Positions 15,116 to 23,741 of a DNA stretch of 27,986 nt are shown piece by piece. Under the pieces are notes generated by a model. That model saw only the letters and a list, made by a program, of their open reading frames with translations, did no database searches and was not told the origin of the DNA. The position numbers and the translations under genes were made by a program. Location: contig JADDPV010000243.1 of NCBI GenBank assembly GCA_016781705.1, positions 1 through 27,986 on the forward strand, in the 5' to 3' direction. Numbering within the stretch: the stretch's first letter is position 1; every line of letters begins with the position of its first letter. This DNA is from Rubrobacter sp. GTDB taxonomy: Bacteria > Actinomycetota > Rubrobacteria > Rubrobacterales > Rubrobacteraceae.

Positions 15116-15172
15116 CTTCTCCTCTAGGTCCTCTGGGGTCCGTCGTCGAAACGCCTGCCCTGCTTTGCGCGT

Positions 15173-15200
15173 AATATATCCGAAAAGGGGCGAAGATCAA
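15173..15200 (-). promoter_or_regulatory. Sigma-A promoter of sigA
   Basis: On the minus strand, TTGATC (15195-15200) and TATATT (15173-15178) are 16 nt apart. The expected +1 near 15166 gives a leader of about 50 nt. No equally good promoter is visible for the divergent gene at 15277. Confidence 0.65.
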
Positions 15201-15276
15201 CGAACCCGCCACCCGCCGCGACGCGCGGAGCGAACACGACGCTAGCGCGGGGCGGGCGCGGCGCGAAAGGGGACGC

Positions 15277-16050
15277 TTGCTGGGCTTGAGGAATATGTAT
15301 CGGGTCTTCCGGGAGTCGCGCGGCGCAGCCCGCAGGCACGCGACCCTGGTGGTCGTGGGCGACGCTCCCGAAGCCGAAATGCTGGCGGGCCTCCTGGGCG
15401 CGCACCGGAAGCCGGGGGGCGGAAAGGAGGTCGTCCTGACGGTTCACGAAGGGGGACACCTTTCGCTCTCCGGCGAGGCCGTCGAGGAGCCCGCGGAGCT
15501 TTCCCTGCCGGCCACCGTGACCGAGGAGGCGGTCCGCGACGGCATAGCGCCCCGGATCGTCGACGCCCTGGACGAGGACTACCTGGTTCCGCTCGGGCGC
15601 GGGTATCCGCTCTTGAGACGGGCCGTGTGCGAGGAGATCGTGCGGAAAAACGCCCGCCAGAACGCGGTGATAGGGGCGCTCCCTATCCCCGGCGCGGACA
15701 TGCCCGCGATCACCGCGAACCAGGGGCGCATGATCCTGGGCCTCGCGGCGGCCCACGGCGAAGAGCTCTCCCTGGAGCGGGCTCGCGAGCTCGTCGGCGT
15801 GCTCGCCGCGGGCTTCGGCTTACGGGCTCTGGCCCGGCAGGTCGTCAAGCTCGTCCCCGTGGGGGGGTGGGCGGCCTCGGCGGCCGTCGGCTACGCGGGC
15901 ACCGTCGCGATGGGCCGCGCCGCCATCCACTACTTCGAGCGCGGCAAGGAGCAGCTCGAGTCCGGCGAGCTGGCCGAGGTACGCCGCCGCGCGGCGAAGG
16001 AGGCCAAAGCGTTCGTCTCGCGTATGCGCCAGCGCGGTGGCCGCGGGTAG
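15277..16050 (+). CDS. DUF697 (YcjF-type) membrane-associated protein
   Basis: This 257-residue protein has an N-terminal part of about 110 residues that looks like a degenerate nucleotide- or protein-binding domain (TLVVVGDAPEAEMLAGLLG). A DUF697 domain follows at about residues 125-235: QNAVIGALPIPGADMPAITA, LSLERARELVGVLAAGFGLR and the hydrophobic LVPVGGWAASAAVGYAGTVA. DUF697 is often fused to Era/Obg-like GTPases; here no G-motifs remain. TTG 15277 has AAAGGGGA upstream; ATG 15295 is an alternative. The end overlaps the PLD gene by 14 nt, suggesting co-expression and perhaps a shared membrane role. Confidence 0.75.
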   Translation: MLGLRNMYRVFRESRGAARRHATLVVVGDAPEAEMLAGLLGAHRKPGGGKEVVLTVHEGGHLSLSGEAVEEPAELSLPATVTEEAVRDGIAPRIVDALDEDYLVPLGRGYPLLRRAVCEEIVRKNARQNAVIGALPIPGADMPAITANQGRMILGLAAAHGEELSLERARELVGVLAAGFGLRALARQVVKLVPVGGWAASAAVGYAGTVAMGRAAIHYFERGKEQLESGELAEVRRRAAKEAKAFVSRMRQRGGRG

Positions 16051-17332
16051 CTTTATCTCGGGCTTACGGCGGGTAGTGCGGTGGGCACGCCGTCTCCCGG
16101 CGGAGGCGCGACGGTTGGCCTTGTTGCTGACGCTCGGCCTGTTCGCGGTGCAGGCGGCGCTCGTCGGGGCGCTGGTGGCGCTGGCGGAGCTAAGGAAGCG
16201 GCGCGAGGGGCCCACGAAGGCGGGCTTCCCTTGGGCGGACTACCCCGAGGTCGAGCTGGAGAGCGGGGACCGCCTCAAGCTCTACACCTACGGCGTCGAG
16301 CTCTACGAGGCGATGCTCGCGGAGATAGAGGGGGCGAGGGAGAGCGTCTACGTGGGTACTTTCATCTGGAAAGGCGATGAGGTGGGGCGCCACTTCGTCG
16401 CGGCGCTCGCGAGAAAGGCGCGCGAGGGCGTGAGGGTGTGCGTCATCTTCGACGGCCTCGCCAACGCGTTCGTCTCCGCCGACTTCAAGAGGTTCCCCGA
16501 GGAGATCCAAACGCTCCACTTCCGTCCGCTCTGGGGTCCCGAGAACCTCGTGAACCCGAGGAACGTCTTCCGCTACCACCGGCACCTGATGTCAGTGGAC
16601 GGGTCAGCTGCGTTCCTGGGCGGCTACAACATCGGCTCGCTGTACGCCGCCGGCTGGCGCGACACGCACGTCCGCGTCCGAGGCGCGGCGGCTCGCGAAG
16701 TAGAGAACGACTTCGTGGACTTCTGGAACGCCCACCGCTCCCAAGACCTACCGGATCTAGACAACGACGCGCGGCGCTCCTGGGATCCGATGACCACCTT
16801 CCACCGCAACGACCCGTACTTGAGGATCTTCCCGATCCGGGCCATGTACCTGGAGGCGATAGACCGGGCGAACGACCACGTCTATCTCACCCACGCCTAC
16901 TTCGTCCCCGACCGCGCCATGCGCGCCGGACTGATAGAAGCCGTGAGGCGGGGCGTGGACGTGCAGGTCCTCCTGCCCCGTGAGTCGAACCACATCACCG
17001 CCGACTGGCTCGCCCGGCGCCACTTCCACGAGTTGCTCTCCGCAGGCGTCAGGATCTTCCTCTACAGGCACATCATGATCCACTCCAAGACCGCCACGAT
17101 AGACGGCGAGTGGTCCACGGTGGGCTCCGCGAACATCGACCGCTACAGCATGCTGGGCAATTACGAGATCAACCTCGAAGTCCACTCCGAACGCTTCGCC
17201 CAAGAGATGGAGCGGATGTTCGAGCTGGACAAGACGAATGCCGACGAGCTTACCCTGAAGGAGTGGGAGGAGCGTCCCCTCCTATCCAAGCTCGTCGAGC
17301 GCGCGCTCTTCACCTTGAGCCCGCTGGTCTAG
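16037..17332 (+). CDS. Phospholipase D / cardiolipin synthase-like protein
   Basis: A 431-residue PLD-superfamily protein with one N-terminal membrane helix (about residues 25-48). The second HKD motif is complete: HSKTATID with H349, K351 and D356, followed by GSAN. The first reads HRHLMSVD (H181, H183, D188) then GGYNIG, so His replaces the usual Lys of HxKx4D. Overall layout matches bacterial cardiolipin synthases, which join two phosphatidylglycerol molecules. The altered first motif may change activity or specificity. GTG 16037 overlaps the DUF697 gene; GTG 16076 is another possible start. The phospholipid-synthesis role is likely but not certain. Confidence 0.88.
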   Translation: MAAGSFISGLRRVVRWARRLPAEARRLALLLTLGLFAVQAALVGALVALAELRKRREGPTKAGFPWADYPEVELESGDRLKLYTYGVELYEAMLAEIEGARESVYVGTFIWKGDEVGRHFVAALARKAREGVRVCVIFDGLANAFVSADFKRFPEEIQTLHFRPLWGPENLVNPRNVFRYHRHLMSVDGSAAFLGGYNIGSLYAAGWRDTHVRVRGAAAREVENDFVDFWNAHRSQDLPDLDNDARRSWDPMTTFHRNDPYLRIFPIRAMYLEAIDRANDHVYLTHAYFVPDRAMRAGLIEAVRRGVDVQVLLPRESNHITADWLARRHFHELLSAGVRIFLYRHIMIHSKTATIDGEWSTVGSANIDRYSMLGNYEINLEVHSERFAQEMERMFELDKTNADELTLKEWEERPLLSKLVERALFTLSPLV

Positions 17333-17399
17333 GGGACCCCGGCGAGGCCGCCGACCGGGCGCCAGGCTGCGGGTCCGAAGCCGCGGGAGCGCCCCTCTG

Positions 17400-17405
17400 T
17401 ATAAT
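17400..17405 (+). promoter_or_regulatory. TATAAT box upstream of recJ
   Basis: TATAAT at 17400-17405, preceded directly by TG, predicts +1 near 17412 and a 29-nt leader ending in the GGAGGAGG ribosome site of recJ. No convincing -35 is present, so strength is uncertain. Confidence 0.5.
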
Positions 17406-17440
17406 GTCAGCAGGGTTTCTGGCGGTTTGGAGGAGGTTTT

Positions 17441-19111
17441 TTGGCGAGGTGGCGGCTTCTGGAGCCGGGGGCGGACGCCGTCTCGGGGCTGTCGCTGGCG
17501 GCGGGGGTGGACCCGCTCTGCGCCCGCGTGCTGGCAAACCGGGGCGTCGCCGCCGAGGAGGTCGCGGGGTTCCTCTCGCCTTCGCTGGGGGCCGTCAGGG
17601 TGCCGGAGGAGGACGCGTGGCAGGTGGCGGCCCGGCGGGTGGCGCGGGCGGTTCGCGACGGGGAGCGTATCGGCGTCTTCGGGGACTACGACGCGGACGG
17701 ACTCACGTCGGCCGCGGTGCTGTATCTCGCGCTCTCGCGTTACACAAAGAACCTGACCGTAGGGCTCCCGACGCGCCAGACAGGGTACGGGCTTCTGGAG
17801 CCCTACGTGCGAGACCTCTTCGCCGAGGGGGTGGACTTGCTCGTCACGGCGGATTGCGGGATCTCCAATCGCAAGGAGGTAGAGCTGGCGGCTTCGTTGG
17901 GGATGGACGTGATCTTGACGGACCACCACATCCCGCCCGACGACCCGCCCGAATCTCCGCCAGCCACGGCGATACTCGACCCGAAGCTGTGGGATCCGGA
18001 GGACCCGCTGGCGGGGGTGGGCGTAGCGTGGAAGCTCGCCTGGGCGGTCGCGAAGGAGCTCGGGGACCCGGACGGGAGGCGGCACGTCGGGGGGCTCCTG
18101 GACCTCGTAGCCATCGGGACGATCGTGGACATAGCGCCGCTCGTCGGGGACAACCGGACGCTCGCCGCGGTGGGCTTGAAGCATGCGAACCGCGCGTTGC
18201 GCTCGGGGAGCATCCGCCCGGGTGTGGGGGCCCTGGCGAAGGTGGCCGGGGTGAGGGGGGAGCTGGACGAGGGGGACTTGGGCTGGAAGCTCGGGCCGAG
18301 GTTGAACTCTATCGGGAGGATCAAACACCCCAGGCCCGCCCTCGACCTGCTCCTCACGCAGGACCAGAAGGAGGCGTTCCGCATCGCCTGGCTCCTCAAC
18401 CAGCTCAACTCCGAGCGCCAGCAGCGCACCAGGCGCGCCGTCGAGGAGGCTCTGGCCCTTGTGGACCCGGAGCAGGACTTCAAGGTCGTCGTCGTGGAGG
18501 AAGGCAGCGGCGGAGGCCTCGCGGGGCTCGTCGCCGGCAGGGTCGCGGGGGCCACGGGCCGGCCGGCCGCGATCCTCTCTCGTAGGGCGGACGGCTCGTA
18601 TGGCGGCTCGGCGCGCGCCGGGGAGACGGACGTGGACGTGCACGGGGCGCTCTACGAGGTGCGGCACCTGCTCGGGGAGTGGGGCGGGCACCGCAAGGCC
18701 GCCGGGCTCTCGGTCAAGCCGGGCGGCTTCGACGCGTTCGTCGACGGGGTGAACCGGGCGGTCGGGGCGCAGCGCGAAACGGACCCGGAGGTCTTCGACC
18801 CGGCCGTCGAGGTGGACGCTGTTGTCCCGCTGGAGAGCGTCTCCAACGGGACGCTGGATTGGCTGGAGAGGCTCGCGCCGTTCGGGAGCGGGAACTACCG
18901 GCCGGTGTTCGTGAGCGAGGGCCTGCGCGTGCTAAGTTCGCGGCAACTCTGGGAGGGGATGAACCTGCTGACGCTGGAGGGTGAGGTCAGGGCGAAGCTC
19001 GCGGGCCCGGAAGGGGTCGTGCCCTCGGGCCTTTTCGACGCGGCGTACAACGTGCGGCGCAACGACTACACCGGGGGCTTGGAGCTCGAGATGGTGGATT
19101 GGAGGGCGTAA
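17441..19111 (+). CDS. recJ: Single-stranded-DNA-specific exonuclease RecJ
   Basis: A 556-residue 5'-3' ssDNA exonuclease for recombination and repair. The DHH-family metal motifs are visible: FGDYDADG (I), TADCGIS (II) and TDHHIP (III). PLAGVGVAWKLAWAV and AIGTIVDIAPLVGDNR complete the catalytic half. The DHHA1 half has GLAGLVAGRV and GGHRKAAGLSV, followed by an OB-like C-terminus. Length is normal. TTG 17441 has GGAGGAGG 4 nt upstream. It probably shares a transcript with the ROK kinase gene 4 nt downstream. Confidence 0.96.
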   Translation: MARWRLLEPGADAVSGLSLAAGVDPLCARVLANRGVAAEEVAGFLSPSLGAVRVPEEDAWQVAARRVARAVRDGERIGVFGDYDADGLTSAAVLYLALSRYTKNLTVGLPTRQTGYGLLEPYVRDLFAEGVDLLVTADCGISNRKEVELAASLGMDVILTDHHIPPDDPPESPPATAILDPKLWDPEDPLAGVGVAWKLAWAVAKELGDPDGRRHVGGLLDLVAIGTIVDIAPLVGDNRTLAAVGLKHANRALRSGSIRPGVGALAKVAGVRGELDEGDLGWKLGPRLNSIGRIKHPRPALDLLLTQDQKEAFRIAWLLNQLNSERQQRTRRAVEEALALVDPEQDFKVVVVEEGSGGGLAGLVAGRVAGATGRPAAILSRRADGSYGGSARAGETDVDVHGALYEVRHLLGEWGGHRKAAGLSVKPGGFDAFVDGVNRAVGAQRETDPEVFDPAVEVDAVVPLESVSNGTLDWLERLAPFGSGNYRPVFVSEGLRVLSSRQLWEGMNLLTLEGEVRAKLAGPEGVVPSGLFDAAYNVRRNDYTGGLELEMVDWRA

Positions 19112-19115
19112 GAAT

Positions 19116-20069
19116 TTGAACGCAATCGGGGTTGACGTGGGGGGGACCAAGATCGCCGCGGCCGTCGTGACACCGGGGGGCAGGATCCTGGCGGAGGCGC
19201 GCTACCCGTCCGCGGGGCCGCGCGAGAGGTTGCTCTCGAGCATAGCCCGCGCCATAAACGAGGTGCGCGACGGTATGGAGGTCGGCGGCGTGTGCCTGGC
19301 AGTACCCGGCTTCGTCATGACCGCCCAGAACAAGGTGGTCTTCGCCCCCAACCTGCACCCTATCGAGGGTGTCCCGCTCAAGGAGGAGTTGGGCCAGAGG
19401 ACGGGCCTGGAGGTCACCGTCGAGAACGACGCCAACGCGGCGGCGTGGGGCGAGTTCCGGTTCGGGGTGGGCAGCGAGGTGGACCACCTGGTGTTCGTGA
19501 CGTTGGGGACCGGGGTGGGGGGCGGTGTGATCTCGCACGGCATCCTCTTGCGTGGCGCCCAGGGGTCGGGTGGCGAACTCGGGCACGTAACCATACAGGC
19601 CGACGGCGGTCCCCTCTGCGGCTGCGGCAACTACGGCTGCCTCGAGTCCCTCGCCTCCGGCACCGCCATAACCCGCCGCGCCCGAGAGGTCGCCAGCGAG
19701 AAGCCGGGCTCGGCCCTGGGCAGGATCGCCGTCGAGCGAAGAGTCCTGGGCGAGGACGTCACGGAGCTCGCCCGGCAGGGGGATGGGGCGGCGCTCTCGG
19801 TGCTAGAGGAGACCGGGACTTGGCTCGGTATCGGGCTCGCGGGTTTCGTAAACGTCTTCAACCCCGAGGTGATCGCCGTGGGCGGCGGGGCGTCGAAGGC
19901 GGGAGAGCTGATCCTGGCCCCCGCCCGCCGCGAGATGTACCGGCGTGCCCGGTCCCCGAGCCGCGACCTCGTGGAGATCAAAGAAGCAACTCTAGGCCCC
20001 GAGTCCGGCGTCCTGGGCGCCGCTGCCCTCGCCCGCGACGGATCGGGCGAGTACGTGCTCGGCTCGTAG
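19116..20069 (+). CDS. ROK-family sugar kinase (glucokinase-like)
   Basis: A 317-residue ROK protein. The phosphate-binding IGVDVGGTKIA is at residues 4-14, with the sugar-site ENDANAAAWGE. The ROK signature GELGHVTIQADG leads to the zinc-binding cluster CGCGNYGCLES. The second ATP motif region is VNVFNPEVIAVGGG. It has no DNA-binding domain, so it is a kinase rather than a repressor; glucokinase is the commonest activity, but substrate cannot be read. TTG 19116 follows the recJ stop closely with GGAGGG about 9 nt upstream. Confidence 0.9.
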   Translation: MNAIGVDVGGTKIAAAVVTPGGRILAEARYPSAGPRERLLSSIARAINEVRDGMEVGGVCLAVPGFVMTAQNKVVFAPNLHPIEGVPLKEELGQRTGLEVTVENDANAAAWGEFRFGVGSEVDHLVFVTLGTGVGGGVISHGILLRGAQGSGGELGHVTIQADGGPLCGCGNYGCLESLASGTAITRRAREVASEKPGSALGRIAVERRVLGEDVTELARQGDGAALSVLEETGTWLGIGLAGFVNVFNPEVIAVGGGASKAGELILAPARREMYRRARSPSRDLVEIKEATLGPESGVLGAAALARDGSGEYVLGS

Positions 20070-20082
20070 GAGACCTCCGGGA

Positions 20083-20883
20083 GTGCCACTCGTCGTCGTC
20101 CCGACCCCCATTGGTAACCTGGAGGACATCACCCTGCGCGCCCTGCGCGTCCTGACGGAAGCCGACCTCGTCGCATGCGAGGACACGCGCCGCACCGGCC
20201 GCCTCCTCGCCCACCACGGCATAAAGAGGCCGCTTATGGCCTACCACGAGCACAACGAAGAGCGCCTCGCCCCCGAGCTGGCGGAAAGGGCGCACGCCGA
20301 AAGCGTGGCCCTCGTCTCCGACGCGGGCACCCCGCTAGTCTCCGACCCCGGCTACCGGCTCGTGCGGGCCTGTATCGAGGCCGGCGTGGCGGTCGAGGTC
20401 CTGCCCGGCCCCTCGGCGGCGGTGACCGCGCTCGTCGCCTCCGGGCTGCCGGCGGACGAGTTCGTTTTTCTGGGCTTCCTGCCACGCAAAGGCCGGGAGC
20501 GCGGGGAGCTTCTGGAGCGCGTGGGGCGTGAGGCTGCGACGTTCGTGATCTACGAATCGCCGCACCGGCTCGCCAAAACGCTCGCGCAACTGCCGCCGGA
20601 GGCGCCGGTGGCGGTGTGCCGGGAGCTGACGAAGCTGCACGAGGAGGTCTTCCGGGGCACGGCGGCGGAGGCGAAGGTGCGATACGCAGAAGGGGTGCGC
20701 GGGGAGATCGTGCTCGTCGTCCGGGGCGGAGCGGAGGCCGAGGAGCCGGGCTTCGAGGAGGTCGTCGAGCGGGCGCGGCGTTACGTGGCGGAAGGGGAGA
20801 GCCCCTCGCGGGCGGCGGCGCGGGCGGCCAAAGAGTCTGATCGCAAACGCTCGGAGATCTACGAGCGGCTCGTAAGCTGTTAG
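20083..20883 (+). CDS. rsmI: 16S rRNA (cytidine-1402-2'-O)-methyltransferase RsmI
   Basis: A 266-residue SAM-dependent tetrapyrrole-methylase-fold enzyme that 2'-O-methylates C1402 in the decoding centre. Signature motifs are VPTPIGNLEDITLRAL, CEDTRRTGRLL, SDAGTPLVSDPGY, VLPGPSAAVTALVASG and YESPHRL. The C-terminal basic helical segment (SRAAARAAKESDRKRSEIY) is typical. GTG 20083 has AGGAG 10 nt upstream and lies 13 nt after the ROK stop, so it may be the last gene of the recJ operon. A small hairpin (GCGGT 20883-20887 with ACCGC 20894-20898) follows. Confidence 0.96.
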   Translation: MPLVVVPTPIGNLEDITLRALRVLTEADLVACEDTRRTGRLLAHHGIKRPLMAYHEHNEERLAPELAERAHAESVALVSDAGTPLVSDPGYRLVRACIEAGVAVEVLPGPSAAVTALVASGLPADEFVFLGFLPRKGRERGELLERVGREAATFVIYESPHRLAKTLAQLPPEAPVAVCRELTKLHEEVFRGTAAEAKVRYAEGVRGEIVLVVRGGAEAEEPGFEEVVERARRYVAEGESPSRAAARAAKESDRKRSEIYERLVSC

Positions 20884-21072
20884 CGGTCGTCCCACCGCCT
20901 CTCGAGGATGGGGGCCGCGGTTCTATTCTGGTTTCTGAGCCGGCATCAAGCAGGATGAGTTAGCGACGAGCAGCCGCGACGTCTTCCTATGCCGGGGGGC
21001 CGTGCCTCGTTAAAGCGGCCCTCTGTCTCAGACGGGTCGGGACGAAAGATGGGACGAACGATCTTAGGACAG

Positions 21073-21219
21073 AAGATCACGCCCCGCCTCGTGCCCAGCC
21101 CGAAGACGGTGCGCAACCACATCTCCAACAACTTCTCCAAGCTGCAGGTGGCCGACCGCGTGCAGGCTATCGTCCGCGCCCGCAAGGCCGGGATGGGACA
21201 GGCGATCGCGGCGCGAGCG
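21073..21219 (+). pseudogene. C-terminal remnant of a LuxR-type regulator
   Basis: This stretch reads PRLVPSPKTVRNHISNNFSK then LQVADRVQAIVRARKAGMG, the recognition helix and tail of a LuxR (GerE) helix-turn-helix domain. The first half of the domain and everything before it are missing. The frame stays open on both sides with unrelated sequence, so it is a 3' fragment left by deletion. The rest of 20884-21247 holds no gene that I can support. It has an 8-bp direct repeat GGGACGAA (21039-21046 and 21051-21058) and a 7-bp inverted repeat CCGGCAT/ATGCCGG (20940-20946, 20989-20995). Confidence 0.7.
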
Positions 21220-21247
21220 CGGATATTCACCCCTCGTCGGAGGGGAC

Positions 21248-21276
21248 TTACGCCTGATCTTTGGCGGCTCTATAAT
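21248..21276 (+). promoter_or_regulatory. Promoter of the tatD-rsmA-ispE operon
   Basis: A perfect TATAAT (21271-21276) lies 17 nt after a weak TTACGC (21248-21253). The predicted +1 near 21283 leaves a 32-nt leader ending in the G-rich ribosome site before tatD. Confidence 0.55.
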
Positions 21277-21314
21277 GCCCGGCGTGTTCGATCCCGGGAT
21301 GGGGGTGGGGCGGT

Positions 21315-22073
21315 ATGCTGGTGGACTCGCACACGCACTTGCTTCGGCTGGAGGTCTCGCCGGAGGAGGCGGTAGAGGGGGCGGCCGAAGCGGGCGTGCT
21401 CGCGGTCGTGAACGTCGGAACGGACGTGGAGGACTCGCAAAAGGGCGCGGAGCTGGCGGCGGTGCTGCCCAACGTGTATTCCTCTGCGGGGATACACCCG
21501 CACAACTCCGGGACGTACACGGCGCGGGACCTGGAGATCCTGGCGGAGCTCTCGGAGTCGCCCGGTATCGTCGCGCTCGGGGAGGTCGGGCTGGACTATT
21601 ACCGGGGGGATTGGTCGGGGGAGATACAGAAGGCGTTGTTCGAGGATGCGATCTCGCTCGCCAACGACACCCGGCTGCCCCTGATCGTCCACTCCAGGCA
21701 GGCCTTCGCCGACACGATGAGCTGCCTCGGGCGCGCCCGGGTACCCGTGATCCTGCACTGCTTCGAGGGTGGCGAACGCGAGGCCGACGAAGCCAGAGAA
21801 CGCGGTTACTACGTCGGCCTCGCCGGCAACGTCACCTACAACAACAGCCGGACGGCCCCCGTCCTCGACAGGCTGGACCCGGAACGCCTGCTCGTCGAGA
21901 CGGACGCCCCGTACCTAAGCCCCCAGCCCGTCCGCAAGGAGAGAAACGAGCCCCGGCACGTCGTCCACACCGCCCGCTTCGTCGCCGGACGGCTGGGGAT
22001 GAACGAGGAGGAGCTCGGGGTCCTCACCAGTCGCAACGCCCGCAACGTCTTCGGTCTTCCGCTGGAGGTCTGA
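21315..22073 (+). CDS. tatD: TatD-family metal-dependent hydrolase / DNase
   Basis: A 252-residue TIM-barrel hydrolase. The metal ligands appear in order: DSHTHL near the N-terminus, GEVGLDYY, IVHSRQAF, LHCFEGG and ETDAPYLSPQPVR. TatD enzymes act as 3'-5' DNases and possibly on D-aminoacyl or other ester substrates. The position just before rsmA and ispE is a conserved arrangement in Gram-positive bacteria. ATG 21315 follows GGGGTGGGGCGG. The stop overlaps the apparent CTG start of rsmA (CTGA). Confidence 0.95.
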   Translation: MLVDSHTHLLRLEVSPEEAVEGAAEAGVLAVVNVGTDVEDSQKGAELAAVLPNVYSSAGIHPHNSGTYTARDLEILAELSESPGIVALGEVGLDYYRGDWSGEIQKALFEDAISLANDTRLPLIVHSRQAFADTMSCLGRARVPVILHCFEGGEREADEARERGYYVGLAGNVTYNNSRTAPVLDRLDPERLLVETDAPYLSPQPVRKERNEPRHVVHTARFVAGRLGMNEEELGVLTSRNARNVFGLPLEV

Positions 22074-22857
22074 GGCGGCTTACGACACCCCCCCCAAAAA
22101 ACGCCTCGGCCAGCACTTCCTCAAGGACCCGAATACCGCCCGCATCGTCGCGGCGGGGGTGACGGAGGACGACGTCGTTCTGGAGATAGGCCCCGGCCGA
22201 GGCGCGCTCACCGCCGTGCTCGCGGAAAGGGCGAGGCTGGTCCACGCCGTGGAGCTCGACCCGGACGTGCTCCCGGCACTGCGCGGAACCCTAGAGGCGC
22301 GCGAGAACGTACTTGTCCACGAGGGAGATGCCCTGCGCTTCGACTACGCCTCCCTCATGCCCCGCCCGAACAAGATGGTCGCGAACCTCCCGTACAACGT
22401 GGCCTCGCCGCTGGTGCTGAGGCTGCTGGAGGAGGCCGCTTTCCTCGTGGAGATGCGCTTCATGGTGCAGCTGGAAGTGGCGCGGAGGATGGCCGCGAGA
22501 GAAGGTACGAAGGACTACGGAGCCTACGCCACACTCGTGCGGCTGCTGGCGGACGTGGAGGTCGCGCACAAGGTCTCGCCGCAGGTCTTCGAGCCGCCGC
22601 CGAGGGTGTGGTCGGCGGTGGTCGGGATGCGGCGCCGGGAGACGCCCAAAGAGTACGCGCGCGTCAAGGCGCTGGTGCTCGCCGCGTTCAGGAGCCGGCG
22701 CAAACGACTGGTCAACAACCTGCCGGAGCCAGTGCGCGGCGCGGCCCCGCGCGCCCTGGCCTCTCTGGGGCACGGACCGGACGCGAGAGCCGAGGAGCTC
22801 TCGCCGCAGGACTTCGCGGCGCTCGCCGGGGCGCTTTCCTGGGGGCTCGGGGCTTGA
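22070..22857 (+). CDS. rsmA: 16S rRNA dimethyladenosine transferase RsmA (KsgA), start anomalous
   Basis: This enzyme dimethylates A1518 and A1519 of 16S rRNA. Motifs in order are KKRLGQHFLKD (N-terminal family signature), VLEIGPGRGALTAVLAE (SAM binding), HAVELD, the catalytic ANLPYNVASPLVL, QLEVARRMAA and FRSRRKRLVNNL. The reading frame from KKRLGQHF runs cleanly to the stop, but it contains no ATG, GTG or TTG until GTG 22159, well inside the SAM domain. CTG 22070 has GGAGG directly upstream and overlaps the tatD stop (CTGA), but it is one frame off. One extra C in the C8 run (22088-22095) would read LRRLTTPPPKKRLGQHFL, a natural N-terminus. A missing base in the sequence or a damaged start are both possible. 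Confidence 0.9.
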
Positions 22858-23735
22858 GGAAGATTCGGCTGCGGGCTCACGCCAAGGTCAACCTGGCGCT
22901 GGAGGTGCGCGGCTTACGGGCGGATGGTTACCACGAGATCTCGACCGTCTTGCAGAGCGTCTCTCTGGCGGACGAGCTGGAGATCGAGCGCGCGGAGGGA
23001 GGCCTCGAGCTGCTCGTCGAGCCCGAGGAGGCGGACGTGGGGCCGCCGGAGGAGAACACGGTTTTCAAAGCCTGGAATTTGCTCGGGGATTTTGCCGGGG
23101 AGGAGTTTCCGGCGAGGGTGAGGCTGCGAAAAAACATCCCGGCGGGGGCCGGGCTCGGAGGCGGCTCGGCGGACGCGGCGGCGACGCTCGTGGGCCTGAA
23201 CGATCTCTTCGGGCTGGGCCTGAGCGCGGCGGAGCTACGCAAGGTGGGAGGCCGGATCGGGGCGGACGTCCCGTTCTGCATCTCGGGTGGCACCGCGCTC
23301 GGGGAGGGGATAGGGGAGGTCCTGTCGCCGCTCCCCGCGCCCCCGCCGCACGCGCTCGTCGTAGCGAAGCCGGCGGCGGGGGCGGACACGGCCCGGATCT
23401 ACCGCGCCTACGACGAAGAGCCCCCGGATGAGAGCCGTCCCGCGAGCGTCGCCCCGGTGATCGAGGCCCTGCGCGCCGGGAGTCTGCCGGCGCTCGCCGG
23501 TTCGATCGGCAACGACCTCGCGCCGGTAACCGAAAGCCTAGTGCCGGCGGTGGGGGAGCTGACGGGTACGCTCCTGGAGGCGGGCGCCATGGGGGCGACG
23601 ATGAGCGGGACCGGCTCGGCGGTCTACGGCTTGTTCGCATCGCAGGGGGAGGCCCGGGCGGCGGCGGAGGGGTTGCGACGACGAGGGGTGACGTTCGTGT
23701 GCGTGCCGGTGGGGCGCGGGGTGCGGTCGCCGTAG
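22854..23735 (+). CDS. ispE: 4-diphosphocytidyl-2-C-methyl-D-erythritol kinase IspE
   Basis: A 293-residue GHMP kinase, the fourth step of the non-mevalonate (MEP) isoprenoid pathway. It begins with HAKVNLALEVRGLRADGYHE, has the ATP-binding PAGAGLGGGSADAAATL, then RIGADVPFCISGGTALGEG and a C-terminal MGATMSGTGSAVYGLF. The family length is normal. TTG 22854 overlaps the rsmA stop as TTGA, so the two are translationally coupled. This shows that the organism makes isoprenoids by the MEP route. Confidence 0.96.
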   Translation: MRKIRLRAHAKVNLALEVRGLRADGYHEISTVLQSVSLADELEIERAEGGLELLVEPEEADVGPPEENTVFKAWNLLGDFAGEEFPARVRLRKNIPAGAGLGGGSADAAATLVGLNDLFGLGLSAAELRKVGGRIGADVPFCISGGTALGEGIGEVLSPLPAPPPHALVVAKPAAGADTARIYRAYDEEPPDESRPASVAPVIEALRAGSLPALAGSIGNDLAPVTESLVPAVGELTGTLLEAGAMGATMSGTGSAVYGLFASQGEARAAAEGLRRRGVTFVCVPVGRGVRSP

Positions 23736-23741
23736 GGATTT

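Noticed and set aside
14048..15127. Plus-strand open frame of 359 codons over the sigA region
   Set aside because: The minus strand encodes a complete, highly conserved SigA; the plus frame has no motifs.
20989..21375. A complete 128-residue protein over the luxR tail
   Set aside because: Only about 45 residues match the GerE domain; the rest is unrelated, Arg-rich shadow sequence running into tatD.
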